From the NCBI GenBank assembly GCA_001600355.1, contig BCJU01000001.1, positions 455,178 through 519,177 on the forward strand: 64,000 bases of DNA, written 5' to 3'. The stretch comes from Meira nashicola (lineage: Eukaryota > Basidiomycota > Exobasidiomycetes > Exobasidiales > Brachybasidiaceae). The notes beneath the pieces are model-generated. The model saw only the letters and a list, made by a program, of their open reading frames with translations, was not told the DNA's origin and did no database searches. This document shows positions 50,609 to 60,479 of the stretch, piece after piece; the stretch's first letter is position 1, and each line of letters starts with the position of its first letter. The position numbers and the translations under genes are program-made.

Positions 50609-52735
50609 ATGACGAATTCTTTCAATGATGCAAAGCCAGCATCTGAAGCTGCAACGATGGCTATCAATCATGAAAATTCGCCTTATTTGGTCCTTCCCTT
50701 ATCGCCGATGATCGCCCCTTTGCGATTTGGCATTGTTGCTCAAGTTCCCGGTACTCTTTCGGCTGGTATGTCGAATGTTGCATCTTCTTCACAGCAAGCC
50801 GCTCATTCGGCTTCATATCAATCAGTCTATAAAGGTTCATTTCCACGACAAAGGTATCTACCCTTCCTTTCACGTTTAAATCTTAAAACGATTTTATCCT
50901 TAACACCAAAATCAATTTCTGCTGTGGATGAGGATTTGATGAAATGGTGTGAAGAACAAAGAATTACTGTTCATCATATTAGATGCGATAAACCAAAAGA
51001 TGATGGAGGGGGAATTAGCAAAGAAAATGCAACCAAGGCATTATCAACTTTATTGGACAAAAGGAATTTACCACTTTATATTCATTGCTTGGACGGTCAG
51101 AGTGTGAGTACTTTACTCGTAGCTGTTCTTCGCAAAGTACAAGCATGGTCGATGTCTGCTATTCAAGATGAGATGATTCGCACATTAGGACATGATGAGG
51201 AAATTATAAGCTACCAAATGTCTTTTGTTGAAAAGATTGGTAAGCCAGATGGTATTCGTTTGCCGCCTAGACGGTTTCTTCCGGAATGGACATGGCAGAG
51301 TCCAAGCCCTTTGCACAGGTTGCGGAATCCGTACGACGTGATTGTTCAAAGAGAGAAATCTACCGAGAAATTGAACCTACAAGAAAGCTTTTTCAAGAAG
51401 GATAGTCTAGCGAACGGTGCGCACAAAAGACAGGGCAGTAATGATGGCGCATCTTCCGTTTCATCTTCTAATGCAGGTTTCAATGCTCAGCAATATGGCG
51501 TAGGCAGATTACCCGTTCAGCACCCTACATTAAAGCTAACATTCGATCCTGATCCCGACCTTCCACCCCCGCCGTCTTCAACAGCAACTCCACTTTTAGG
51601 ACACAGTAGAGACAATAGCACCCTTCTTTCACCTTCACCTTCAAGGCCTTCAAGTAGAGCTGGTCGAACGCACAATCATCATCATATGCATGCTCATACT
51701 TTGCATTCTGGTCAAAATCAAGCAGATGCTCCATCTCGCGGTAATTCTCGTCCAGGTTCACCTCGAAGGCGGGTACTAACTTCGGAAATGCTAAATTCTG
51801 CAGCATTAGGTTTGCCTTCTGACAATATACGGTACGTACATGATGTACGTTCGGAGATAAGGCAACCATCGCCTGATCGACAAAATCCCATGCATTTCGA
51901 TTCAACAGCTACAAGTACTGCAACTTCAAGCGCATCATCTTCTCCTAGATCTCAAACTGATGTCAATTTGACGCCAGGCAAATCGAACATTCCTTCCGCA
52001 TTTGATGGCCGATCACATGGACTTTCAGCCGATTATTTACATCAACCTCAGCATCATTCTCATCTCAATGATGTTTTCTCTGCTGAGATGAGCACTTCAT
52101 TATCCGATCAAACACCAACAAAAACTTACCTTGGGTCACAAAGTGTCACTCCAAGAGCATCCGTCTCGCATATTGCACCTGTACGGCCGCAAAATGTTCG
52201 AGGTCCTTTCACTGGCCTAGGATTGCAACCTGAAGAAGCTTTCGGTCATCATCAACCGATTCCAAAGATTAATGAAAGTGATTTTCATTCAAGTAGCCCT
52301 TCCGTACATCCTGCTTTCCATCGAAGTATTAGTGAGCAATATACTGGAAGTCCAAGGTTAAGCATGCAAGATTTACAGAGTGAAGGGTCCGAACAAGCAT
52401 CAGAGAAAGTTCAAGAATATTATTCTGATCCCGAAAGTGTTGGCGGACATAGCGATGTGGAAGGAGAAGGAAATATGAAACGGAAGTATAGCCATAGCAG
52501 ACGAACGTCTGATCAATCTAAAGATGGGAGATACTCTGATCAAGAAGCAAGAGAAGGCGCGTTGAAAGATGGAGAAGAAGACGAAGAAGAGGAAGAGGAT
52601 GAAGAAGAAGAAGAAGAGGAAGAAGAAGAAGAGGAAGAGGAGGAAGAAGAGATTGACGAAGAGGAAGACAGCGATGATAATGCGGATGAGGATGATAATC
52701 TTGCTATAGAAGCACTAGATTTGGAAGGGTATTGA
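50609..52735 (+). CDS. OCA/SIW14-family dual-specificity phosphatase-like protein, catalytic Arg missing
   Basis: The protein is 708 residues. The first ~230 match the SIW14/OCA fold: FGIVAQVPG..., VYKGSFPRQRYLPFLSRL, LKTILSLTP and YIHCLDGQSVSTLLVAVLRK. The signature Cys is C160. The P-loop that should be C-x5-R reads C-LDGQS-V, so the arginine is replaced by V166; the protein is probably a pseudophosphatase, as described for some OCA members. The rest is a Ser/Pro/His-rich disordered region and a long Glu/Asp tract near the C-terminus. SIW14-type enzymes hydrolyse inositol pyrophosphates and OCA proteins form complexes with them. Which OCA paralogue it matches cannot be decided here. Confidence 0.8.
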   Translation: MTNSFNDAKPASEAATMAINHENSPYLVLPLSPMIAPLRFGIVAQVPGTLSAGMSNVASSSQQAAHSASYQSVYKGSFPRQRYLPFLSRLNLKTILSLTPKSISAVDEDLMKWCEEQRITVHHIRCDKPKDDGGGISKENATKALSTLLDKRNLPLYIHCLDGQSVSTLLVAVLRKVQAWSMSAIQDEMIRTLGHDEEIISYQMSFVEKIGKPDGIRLPPRRFLPEWTWQSPSPLHRLRNPYDVIVQREKSTEKLNLQESFFKKDSLANGAHKRQGSNDGASSVSSSNAGFNAQQYGVGRLPVQHPTLKLTFDPDPDLPPPPSSTATPLLGHSRDNSTLLSPSPSRPSSRAGRTHNHHHMHAHTLHSGQNQADAPSRGNSRPGSPRRRVLTSEMLNSAALGLPSDNIRYVHDVRSEIRQPSPDRQNPMHFDSTATSTATSSASSSPRSQTDVNLTPGKSNIPSAFDGRSHGLSADYLHQPQHHSHLNDVFSAEMSTSLSDQTPTKTYLGSQSVTPRASVSHIAPVRPQNVRGPFTGLGLQPEEAFGHHQPIPKINESDFHSSSPSVHPAFHRSISEQYTGSPRLSMQDLQSEGSEQASEKVQEYYSDPESVGGHSDVEGEGNMKRKYSHSRRTSDQSKDGRYSDQEAREGALKDGEEDEEEEEDEEEEEEEEEEEEEEEEEIDEEEDSDDNADEDDNLAIEALDLEGY

Positions 52736-52841
52736 GAGAAATTGCATCTTAGAGCCGATATACCCATGTGAAAATATCCAATGTAGAATAAGAATTAAAC
52801 TTGCATTAATAAAGATTATAAAAGTACAATAGACCTTGCTT

Positions 52842-54752
52842 TTAGAGTCTGTCTTTCACTAAAGACCAACATTTACGCATACCCGTCCCCATCGATTCAG
52901 CTTCAACTTCATCATGAGATGCCCAACGTCTGTTTCGAACTCCCTCCAAGGTTGAGGTGGATTGGTCAATGTCAAAGAGATAAACATGCATCGTCAACTT
53001 CAAATGTGAGAAAAGCCAAGGAACGCTACCCAATTCTCCACGTGGAACAAGTTTATTTGAAAGATTTTCATCATCAATGTAATTTTCCAAAAACATTGAT
53101 GCTCGCTTCTTTCTATCTTTTGAAGTACTATCGTTTGTATTTGGTAAAATATCGCTTGGGAATTCCCACATTCCTGCTAATAAACCTTTTTCGGGTCTTT
53201 TATTAATTAAAAATTTACCTTCTTTATTACGAATTGCACAAACGATTGTTTCTTCTTCTCGAACAGATTTTTTGATCACTTTTACTGGGAACTTTTTGCA
53301 ATGATCAACAATAACTTCCATGGCTTTTGCATTCGGTTTACCGTCTCTATTGAGTTCATTTTTTGAAGGTTTTGGTTTGGATGTGAATGAGAAAGCTGTT
53401 AGTGATGCTTGCCTTGACTTTGGTTTGGTTGGAGGTACGGGAGCTTCTTCTTTCACATCAAAGTCTGCATCTATTCCACTTTCAACTTCTTCGTAGGCTT
53501 CACAAACGGTACATAAATCTTCTATATCTCCTATAGATTGTTCAACTTGTGAAGATATGGTAGGCATCAATTTCGCTTTGCGTGCAAGAGAAACACCTTC
53601 AGCGTATGCACGACATGTTGATGTGATTGGACAATTTGCACAATCAGGTTTAGGTGTGCAAATCGTACTTCCTAATTCCATCAATGCTTGTCCCCAACGA
53701 CCTGGACCATCACTTACTTCTAAATTCTGCGAAGTTGATTCTGATTTGATCGCATGATCTTTTGCAATTGCTTTTACTAATGCATCTGCTGCTGACCATA
53801 AAGCATCAATTGCTACTTTGTTCGTTTTCACATTTGTGAATAAACCAGTCTGTCTTGCTAAAACACGTAAGACATTTCCGTCTACCATTGGTTCAGGATG
53901 TCCAAAAACGATTGCACTTATTGCACCTCCAGTATACCTTCCAACACCTGGAACTTTTGCTTGTAATTCTTCTGTTGTACCTGGAAGTAAGCCAAGCATT
54001 TTTGGATCATTAACAACTTTTTTTGCTGCTTGATGAATTCTAGTTGCACGACTATAATAACCTAATCCACGCCAAGCACTTAAAACATCATCAGAAGATG
54101 CATTTGCAAGATCTTGAATCCTTGGCCATCTGTTCATCCATTTATTCCAATAATCAATCACAACTGCAACCCTTGTTTGTTGTAACATAATTTCACTTAT
54201 CCAAACTTCATATGCTCGACGTTCTAATGCCGATCGTAAAGTGTTTTCAGGTGTTTCTTGAAATGTTGCTGGATCTATCCATGCTTTTCTCCAAGGCATC
54301 GAACGTGCAGTACTTACTGAATCGAACCAATTTAGCAATTCAGTACGATTTTGTTTGCCAATTTCTCCATCAAGCAGTAAAGGTCTATGATAGAATATTT
54401 CATGTCGTCTTAAAGGAGGTTCACTGGTTGCTTGAGAACTTTTGCTGGGATGTTGAAAGATCTCTTGTAACAAGTTACGATCATTTGCTGATTTGCCATT
54501 CCCGTTTGTCACTTTTCGCTTCTTTGTTTTCTTTGATTCTGGGGATGATGGTATGAGTACGTCTTCATTTTTATCAGAAGATCCAATATCTTCGAAATCC
54601 AATTCTTCTTCAGATTTGTGCTTTTTTGATTTGCCGTTTAACTTTGATTGTTTGTTTGATATTTGATTTTCTTCAACATTTTCAAGTTGTTCTTGCATCC
54701 TCTTCTCAGCCGCTAAAGAACTCTTTCTGCGAGTGAAAGTAGTAGAACTCAT
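52842..54752 (-). CDS. A/G-specific adenine DNA glycosylase (MutY homologue)
   Basis: The protein is 636 residues. The glycosylase domain carries MPWRK, then VWISEIMLQQTRV (the catalytic Glu), then VPGVGRYTGGAISAIVFG and VDGNVLRVLAR (the catalytic Asp). The [4Fe-4S] cysteines are in CTPKPDCANCPITSTC, with C-x5-C-x2-C-x5-C spacing rather than the usual first gap of six. The C-terminal part (EETIVCAIRNKEGKFLINKRP, GLLAGMWEFPSD) is the NUDIX-like 8-oxoG recognition domain. It removes adenine opposite 8-oxoguanine in the base excision repair pathway. The N-terminus is basic with nuclear-type signals. First ATG 54752; the longer frame starts at a TTG. An acidic insert lies between the two domains. 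Confidence 0.93.
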   Translation of the reverse strand: MSSTTFTRRKSSLAAEKRMQEQLENVEENQISNKQSKLNGKSKKHKSEEELDFEDIGSSDKNEDVLIPSSPESKKTKKRKVTNGNGKSANDRNLLQEIFQHPSKSSQATSEPPLRRHEIFYHRPLLLDGEIGKQNRTELLNWFDSVSTARSMPWRKAWIDPATFQETPENTLRSALERRAYEVWISEIMLQQTRVAVVIDYWNKWMNRWPRIQDLANASSDDVLSAWRGLGYYSRATRIHQAAKKVVNDPKMLGLLPGTTEELQAKVPGVGRYTGGAISAIVFGHPEPMVDGNVLRVLARQTGLFTNVKTNKVAIDALWSAADALVKAIAKDHAIKSESTSQNLEVSDGPGRWGQALMELGSTICTPKPDCANCPITSTCRAYAEGVSLARKAKLMPTISSQVEQSIGDIEDLCTVCEAYEEVESGIDADFDVKEEAPVPPTKPKSRQASLTAFSFTSKPKPSKNELNRDGKPNAKAMEVIVDHCKKFPVKVIKKSVREEETIVCAIRNKEGKFLINKRPEKGLLAGMWEFPSDILPNTNDSTSKDRKKRASMFLENYIDDENLSNKLVPRGELGSVPWLFSHLKLTMHVYLFDIDQSTSTLEGVRNRRWASHDEVEAESMGTGMRKCWSLVKDRL

Positions 54753-55149
54753 TATTCCTAAACGAAGCGATGAAATAGTAGAGAAGCCTGTCAAGGCTCT
54801 CAATTGAAAGGTTAGAGGAGTATTAATCGTGTAAAATAATCAAAAGCGAAAGAATAAGTCAATGAAAGAGAATGAATGCATTATTGAATGAAAAGTTTAA
54901 TTGGGGAAGCAGAAGTGTTGTTCTCACATATTTCTTCTTTCAATTCAACCAGCCATTTACGCGTTCATTTGTCATCAAACGCGTAAATGAATTATTGAAT
55001 GGGTTGCATCGCTGATATAATCAATTAACTTTTTTTTTTCTGAGAAGAAATTTTAAATGAACCCGATCAAAAGCTTAAATTTTAGCCTGATCTTTATTTA
55101 CACCCTCCATTATCAATCTTTTTTCTACTTTTTAGTCAAATATTCAAAA
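54753..55149. other. Divergent intergenic region between MutY and SFM1
   Basis: It carries both promoters. A T10 tract is at about 55029-55038. An in-frame ATG at 55057 upstream of SFM1 is described with that gene. Confidence 0.55.
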
Positions 55150-55944
55150 ATGACACAGAGACCACAATACATAATCGAACATATGGAAGATTTGGATGCA
55201 GATCCAGATTCACCCGCTACTTTTCCAAAATGGGCATTATTGGAATATAGACATATGCTTACATTAGTAGGACCAGGTTCAATCGTTCATTTTACAGGTT
55301 TGGTTTCAAATGCATCAAGAGATGCACTGCATAAAGCACTTTCTGCTTCTTCATCTTCTTCACCAAGTGCAGAATTTGAAGTTCATATCGAAGGTATTTT
55401 GGATATGGCGAAAAAGAGAAAAGTAGAAATTAATCAAATTTGTCTATTAGATCCTAAATCACCAATAGCAGTTTCAGTACACGATGCAGGATTACACCAA
55501 GGAAACACGACAACAACTTCCAAACCATCCGATGGTCCTTTCACATACTTTTTATTCGGTGGAATTTTAGGTGATGATCCTCCTCGTGATAGAACTGGCG
55601 CTCTTAGATCATTAGGATTTCCAACTCGTCATTTAGGACCAGTTCAAATGACAACAGATACCGCTCTTGGCGTTACAAAACGTGTTGTAGAAGATGGAAT
55701 TGCAATCAATTTACCCGATGGAGATGCGGGTGCAGAGAATACGGAAAAACAAGGACCGGGCGGAAGTATGGCTTGGATCACTCATCCTGAATTAAAATTC
55801 GGAGCAGGAGAATCAGTAACAATGCCTTTTAGGTATATGGTTGCAGATAATAATGCTCCTATCACGCCTCAAACTAGACCTCTAATGCCGCCAGGAATGC
55901 GTGATCATATTAGAGAAGATTTGGATCGCGCATTCGAATTTTAA
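55150..55944 (+). CDS. SPOUT-type protein arginine methyltransferase SFM1
   Basis: The protein is 264 residues. Motifs of the Sfm1 family: YIIEHMEDLD at the N-terminus, EYRHMLTLVG, ICLLDP, YFLFGGILGDDPPRDRT (the SAM-binding knot region), MTTDTALGVTKRVVEDGI and MPFRYMV. Sfm1 in yeast methylates ribosomal protein Rps3 on an arginine and belongs to the SPOUT superfamily, otherwise mostly RNA methyltransferases. The start is set at 55150 because family members begin just before YIIEHME. An in-frame ATG at 55057 would add 31 hydrophobic residues. The protein carries a Ser run (residues 65-70) and a Thr/Gly-rich insert not seen in yeast. Confidence 0.9.
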   Translation: MTQRPQYIIEHMEDLDADPDSPATFPKWALLEYRHMLTLVGPGSIVHFTGLVSNASRDALHKALSASSSSSPSAEFEVHIEGILDMAKKRKVEINQICLLDPKSPIAVSVHDAGLHQGNTTTTSKPSDGPFTYFLFGGILGDDPPRDRTGALRSLGFPTRHLGPVQMTTDTALGVTKRVVEDGIAINLPDGDAGAENTEKQGPGGSMAWITHPELKFGAGESVTMPFRYMVADNNAPITPQTRPLMPPGMRDHIREDLDRAFEF

Positions 55945-56021
55945 GAAAGTCAAACAAACAAACATGTATAATTAGCCAAATACCAATACAATAATAAATA
56001 AACTTACAATCACGTTTTCAA

Positions 56022-57071
56022 TCAAACATTTGATCCACATCCTTTTTCAATTTCTGCTTCTACCTTTTCAAGTCTTCGCATAGTTGCTTGTAAGACTTTA
56101 TCTCGTCTTGTTCGCATATCACCGTCTTCATTGCTTGAGCCATTTCTACCTCCTAAAATATTAACAGTAGGACCAGCAGCTGCACCTTTTGACATCTCTT
56201 TACCTTCTTCAGGTGGTATATAAACATCTGAATCAATTAATCGATGTGTACCTTGTTGTTGAGCTCTTTCATATGCTTCCACTTGTGCGTTCAACTCTGA
56301 GTTTAAAATTTTGAATTCAGGTGGATGATCGTTAACTTTATTATGCGCAAGTTCATGTAATAAAACTCTTCGAGTATCTCTATAAGGTTGTAAGCCATCA
56401 TACAAATCCGTTCTCAATCGTAAACTGATCCTTTGACCCATATTCTCGTTCAGGCCTAATAAATTTGGATGTTCGTGTGGTAATAATTCCGTTAATTCAC
56501 CAACTTGAAAGCCGTGTAATCTACAAACATGAATAACAGCTTCATCCTTGCTTAACTTTTCCAACCTTTTCATTATCATTTCGTATTCAGGAGCTGAAGG
56601 TGGCGTAATTTGATGAACTCGAAGACTATGAAACGGATTTGCAAGAGAAGAAGATCCTTCGTTTATCGTCGATCTAGGTTTAGTACCGCGTAACATACTA
56701 GGATGATATTGTCTTGGCTTATTCATCTTTATTCCTTTCTCATCTTCTTTTTGTACAGCTTCAACTTCTGATTCACGTGGTCCTACTAACATCAATTTGA
56801 TAATTGAATTTGTTTTTGCGTCATTAAATCCAAGTTGCCCTAGCGTTGGCTGTTCTTCTTCATCTTCTACTATTTTATCGATAAATACCTTTCTTATCGG
56901 TCCTGATGCAATAATCTTTTGATGTGAAGGCGTAACTGTAGTCTTTTCATATATCACATCATAAAGATCGTTTAAACTATCCTTTGACGTAAGTATTATA
57001 TCATGATTTTGACCTCGATAAGATAGCTTTATACGTATATCGCCATCCTCTTGTGTTACTGAATTTCCCAT
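56022..57071 (-). CDS. Ubiquitin-like/WLM-domain metalloprotease
   Basis: The protein is 349 residues. The first ~90 form a ubiquitin-like domain (IRIKLSYRGQNHDIIL, DSLNDLYDVI, LGQLGFNDAKTNSIIKLM). A WLM domain follows, with the zinc-protease motif HELAHNKVNDH: H239, E240, H243 and H249, that is HExxHx5H. RLRTDLYDGLQPYRDTRRVLLH, just before it, is typical. WLM proteins include Wss1 and SPRTN-related DNA-protein crosslink proteases. The UBL-WLM architecture is the one seen in fission yeast and plants rather than Wss1 itself. The substrate is not evident. The convergent gene SFM1 ends 77 bases away. Confidence 0.88.
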   Translation of the reverse strand: MGNSVTQEDGDIRIKLSYRGQNHDIILTSKDSLNDLYDVIYEKTTVTPSHQKIIASGPIRKVFIDKIVEDEEEQPTLGQLGFNDAKTNSIIKLMLVGPRESEVEAVQKEDEKGIKMNKPRQYHPSMLRGTKPRSTINEGSSSLANPFHSLRVHQITPPSAPEYEMIMKRLEKLSKDEAVIHVCRLHGFQVGELTELLPHEHPNLLGLNENMGQRISLRLRTDLYDGLQPYRDTRRVLLHELAHNKVNDHPPEFKILNSELNAQVEAYERAQQQGTHRLIDSDVYIPPEEGKEMSKGAAAGPTVNILGGRNGSSNEDGDMRTRRDKVLQATMRRLEKVEAEIEKGCGSNV

Positions 57072-57448
57072 CTTTACGAGAAAAGGAATAAGGAGGGCTC
57101 GATGATTATCTGATGAAAGGCTGGTGAGGGTTGTAGTGTAAGAGGAGAAGCTTCGTCATCCAAGAAAGTGGAGCTTAAGTCCGGGAATATATGCACGCAA
57201 CGGATTTAGCCCTGTAACGCGTATGCTTGAGAAAAGGCTGAGTAAACGTAAAAATGGATCAAGCGCAACTTGACTCAATAATAACATTGAAAACATACAA
57301 CAACACTTCAATGATCTACATTGGAAAAAAATCAAAATGAATGTACTTATGAAGAAGGGCACAGAAAATCAATTATTTGACTCGATTTCCCTCACACAGC
57401 CAAAAATAAAAAACATTAGAAATTGAATTTTCGTTTAAAACTTATCTT
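57072..57448. other. Intergenic region upstream of the UBL-WLM gene
   Basis: This is the promoter of the WLM gene and the 3' flank of the acyltransferase gene, both on the minus strand. I see nothing else. Confidence 0.55.
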
Positions 57449-58636
57449 TTATGGTCTTTTGACAAGGATTGCACTCTCATCCGTTTCTTCTGAAGAATGA
57501 CTACCGCTTGTCTTATTTTCAAAATTAGGTCTTTGAACAACTTCTGATGATGCTGTTGCTGAACCTTGAATTCCAGTTGCTTTTCCTTTTCCTTTTTCCG
57601 ATACGAGGTTAAAATCGCCAACTTTTTCACCTGAAGTGCCAGGTTTGACTAATTCCTTTCTTTCTCTTTCTACTCTTCCTACCACATCCGGTCCTGGTCC
57701 AACACCAACGATGTATGATGCTAATTTAGCCAAACCGCCTAATTGTAAGGGTTGTGTTTTACCTTGAACGGCTGATGAAACATCTTTTCTGTCTAATTCA
57801 GCGTCCATCTTTTGCAATTCAGCCAACATGACACTTCTTACTCGTGTAGTTAATTCGGTAACATCTTCCATCTTTAATCCTTTAGTTTCGATAGGATCCA
57901 AAACACGAACACGAACTGTTCCTGCTTCAAATCGACTTTTACCGTCAAAGAATCTGTTATAATTTTCACAAACGACAGGTACGATTGGAACTTGTGCTTG
58001 AACGGCTAAATGAAAAGCTCCTTTTTTGAATGGTAAAAGGTCGGGAAAAGGTAAATTTGATCTTGTTCCTTCGGGAAAAACCCAAAGTGATAAATTGTAC
58101 TTTTTCATCTTTCTTGAAACTTTATCGAATGCTTGAATTGAACTTGCTCGATTTGCACGATCGATAAAAACTGCTCCGGCAAGATACATGAATTGACCAA
58201 GAAGAGGAGTATACTTTAAAATTTGTTTAGCCATAATACTGGCATGTTTTGGAAAAATCTTTCCCAAATATAAGATATCAACACCTGTTTGATGATTTCC
58301 AACTAAAACTGCCGGTCTTGCTTGATCAAACTTTTCCGCTCCTTCAACTTTGAATTTTAATCCGATCAAATTTCCGGCTAAAAAGTGAAATGCTCTTGCA
58401 ACTGCCCAATTAATATTTAATGCATTCTTTGTTAAAGCCATAAAAGGTGAAATCGCAACACCAAAAAACGAACAAGCTCCCATTGATGCAACATACAATA
58501 ATGCATTCAAATACATCCTTGCCCTTTGCGATCTAGGTGAGAGTAACGTTAAAACCAAAAATGAAGCTCCTGCGCCATATGTAAGCGACTTTGTCGCAGC
58601 CGACATGATGTAGATTATTGAACTCCAAAAAGACAT
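57449..58636 (-). CDS. 1-acyl-sn-glycerol-3-phosphate acyltransferase (SLC1-like)
   Basis: The protein is 395 residues. The acyltransferase motifs are NHQTGVD (H115 and D119, the NHX4D catalytic pair) and FPEGTRS at about 187-193, followed by KKGAFHLAVQAQVPIVPV. One or two hydrophobic segments precede the domain (FLVLTLL and ASMGACSFFGVAI). It converts lysophosphatidic acid to phosphatidic acid in the ER, at the base of phospholipid and triacylglycerol synthesis. The C-terminal ~120 residues are low complexity. First ATG is at 58636; the ATG at 58606 is an equally possible start and would shorten it by ten residues. Confidence 0.92.
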   Translation of the reverse strand: MSFWSSIIYIMSAATKSLTYGAGASFLVLTLLSPRSQRARMYLNALLYVASMGACSFFGVAISPFMALTKNALNINWAVARAFHFLAGNLIGLKFKVEGAEKFDQARPAVLVGNHQTGVDILYLGKIFPKHASIMAKQILKYTPLLGQFMYLAGAVFIDRANRASSIQAFDKVSRKMKKYNLSLWVFPEGTRSNLPFPDLLPFKKGAFHLAVQAQVPIVPVVCENYNRFFDGKSRFEAGTVRVRVLDPIETKGLKMEDVTELTTRVRSVMLAELQKMDAELDRKDVSSAVQGKTQPLQLGGLAKLASYIVGVGPGPDVVGRVERERKELVKPGTSGEKVGDFNLVSEKGKGKATGIQGSATASSEVVQRPNFENKTSGSHSSEETDESAILVKRP

Positions 58637-59521
58637 AAGTGCCAACAAAGTTTTATTATGAAAATTAAAAAGTGCAGGATATTCGTTCAAAAAAGCGTAT
58701 ATCCTATTGGAACCTCTATTTTGGCTTTTCGTATTTGTTTACCTGCCAAGAGATCCCCTTCTTTGGGTTGGGTTTGTGACGTTTTGAAGTGTGGAGAGAG
58801 TATATGCTCTAGCTTAAATCCAGACTAGAAGCTGACCGTATTTCTCTCCCTCTATTCTTGATGTTTTTCTTTGATGAGCTTTGAACACTCTGGTGGTCAA
58901 AGGTGATTGTTGTTCTTAGGAGGTTTTGTGTAGGTGGATTGCAAAACTCAAAAAAACAAAATGTTGTCAAGAATGAAGTATGAAATTCATATGCAAGAAG
59001 TACGGTATTGTACGCATTTAATGCACGTTTGTTGGGGGTTTAGTGCGTGAATGACCTTTGTCTTTTTTGGCGTTGGAGCCGAGTTTAATTATTTTTTTAA
59101 CATCGGGAAAAGGGAGAGAGACCCACACAGGGCGCGTGCGTGCACTTTTAGACCAACTAAAGCGGTTTTACGGTTAATAAAGTTGACCGAGTTCTGCTAG
59201 ACGACAGACAAGCCCGATGACAGGATATTCTTAGGCACGGAAGGAAACCCGGTTAATGAAAGAACGCTAAGGGGGTAAGTAAGTTAGGAACAGGAACGAG
59301 GCAACACTCGAAAGGGGGGATGATGATAACGATGACATTAAATTATAGTCAAGAGATGTTGTTGTACACGAATTCGTATTGAGATATGCAATTGCTGGAC
59401 TTGAAACACAATGCTGTGCCAACGATTTGATTGAAAAAATTATTATATAACTTTTACGCAACAGAAGGTATTTATCTGCATTTCAATCAATCATCTTTGT
59501 TCTTAAGTCGAATAAGCCAAA
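58637..59521. other. Divergent intergenic region upstream of a secreted-protein gene
   Basis: About 885 bases separate SLC1 (minus) from the predicted secreted protein at 59522 (plus). It contains a run of G/A and T tracts but no coding frame with support. A TATATAA-like box (TTATTATATAAC) near 59441 lies about 75 bases before the next start codon. Confidence 0.55.
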
Positions 59522-60331
59522 ATGAAATCTTTAGCATTTTTATGCAATGTTGTCATATTTATTTCTATTTGCTTTAGTAGCACATTATCAGTCAACAGTT
59601 CAGAAGGTGAAAAAGAAACAGATAAAGGTAAAGATGTACCTTCAAATCAGCCTTCACAACCTCCTCATCGTCCAAATCGTGGTAAAGCAATGGAAGCACT
59701 TTTACGTGCACAATTTCATGTTGATAGTGCAAAACATTCAGAAGATAGAATATGGAGATCAGATAATCAACTTCATAATTTAATGGATTCAACAAAATAT
59801 AAAATACATCAAAGAGAATTTGAAAAAGAGAAAACTGCTTTTAATCTTGCTTGGTATGGTACAGAAAATGAACCTGTTCATCATCAACAACAACAGCAGC
59901 TTACGCATAGTCCACGAACCAAAACAAGACTTAGCGAACAAGAAATAAGAGCAAAAGTCAAGATGGCAATTTCAAATAAGCGTAAAGAATTAAAAATCCA
60001 AGAAGAAGAACATTCAAGTACTACACCCTCAAAACAATTGCGTATCGGATCAAGTAATGTTGAGCATCATAATCCAAATATAGCAACAAAAAGAAAGATT
60101 GTACTTTCTGAAGTACACACAAGTGTAACACAGGCAACACAAGCTAAACCGCCTAGAGCAGGAAAGCCCCGTGAAACTAGCACGAGGAAAAGAACAACCT
60201 CAACACCAAAAGCACAAACGCCACCGGCTGAAACACAGCAAAGTAGTAGAACGACCGAATCACCAAAGAACAGAAAAGATTCGGGCAAATCATCAAAAAG
60301 TCCTAGAAAGCCAAAAGATGAACGTCAATAA
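59522..60331 (+). CDS. Predicted secreted low-complexity protein F
   Basis: The protein is 269 residues. The signal peptide is residues 1 to about 23 (LAFLCNVVIFISICFSS). The mature part has no cysteine and is rich in Lys, Arg, Ser, Thr, Pro, Gln and His. A Gln run (HHQQQQQ) is at about 120-126. The C-terminal third is Lys/Thr/Pro-rich (KPPRAGKPRE, TRKRTTSTPKAQTPPAE). I recognise no domain and do not find the blocks of the 38.98-44.33 kb family. It lies 148 bases upstream of the next secreted-protein gene on the same strand. Secretion is predicted from the signal peptide only. Confidence 0.68.
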   Translation: MKSLAFLCNVVIFISICFSSTLSVNSSEGEKETDKGKDVPSNQPSQPPHRPNRGKAMEALLRAQFHVDSAKHSEDRIWRSDNQLHNLMDSTKYKIHQREFEKEKTAFNLAWYGTENEPVHHQQQQQLTHSPRTKTRLSEQEIRAKVKMAISNKRKELKIQEEEHSSTTPSKQLRIGSSNVEHHNPNIATKRKIVLSEVHTSVTQATQAKPPRAGKPRETSTRKRTTSTPKAQTPPAETQQSSRTTESPKNRKDSGKSSKSPRKPKDERQ

Positions 60332-60479
60332 TGCCAAAATGATTTGCATTCATCATTACGCCCCTATGCTGATTCGCGTCTTGACAATTCTGCCTTTAGC
60401 CGATTGCCATGACAACAAATTCCCTTCTTTTTTTTCAACTCCCATCTTCTGTAGAAAGATTTGTATACATAGTTCGAGT

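Noticed and set aside
52540..52767. Minus-strand poly-Ser open frame
   Set aside because: It is the reverse complement of the Glu-rich tail of the OCA-like protein.
54753..54803. Mitochondrial-looking N-terminal extension of the MutY homologue
   Set aside because: The residues resemble a presequence, but the first codon is TTG; without evidence for a non-ATG start I begin at 54752.
60171..60479. Upstream extension of secreted protein G overlapping gene F
   Set aside because: The translation is an out-of-frame reading of gene F's Lys/Pro-rich end; the signal peptide starts at 60480.
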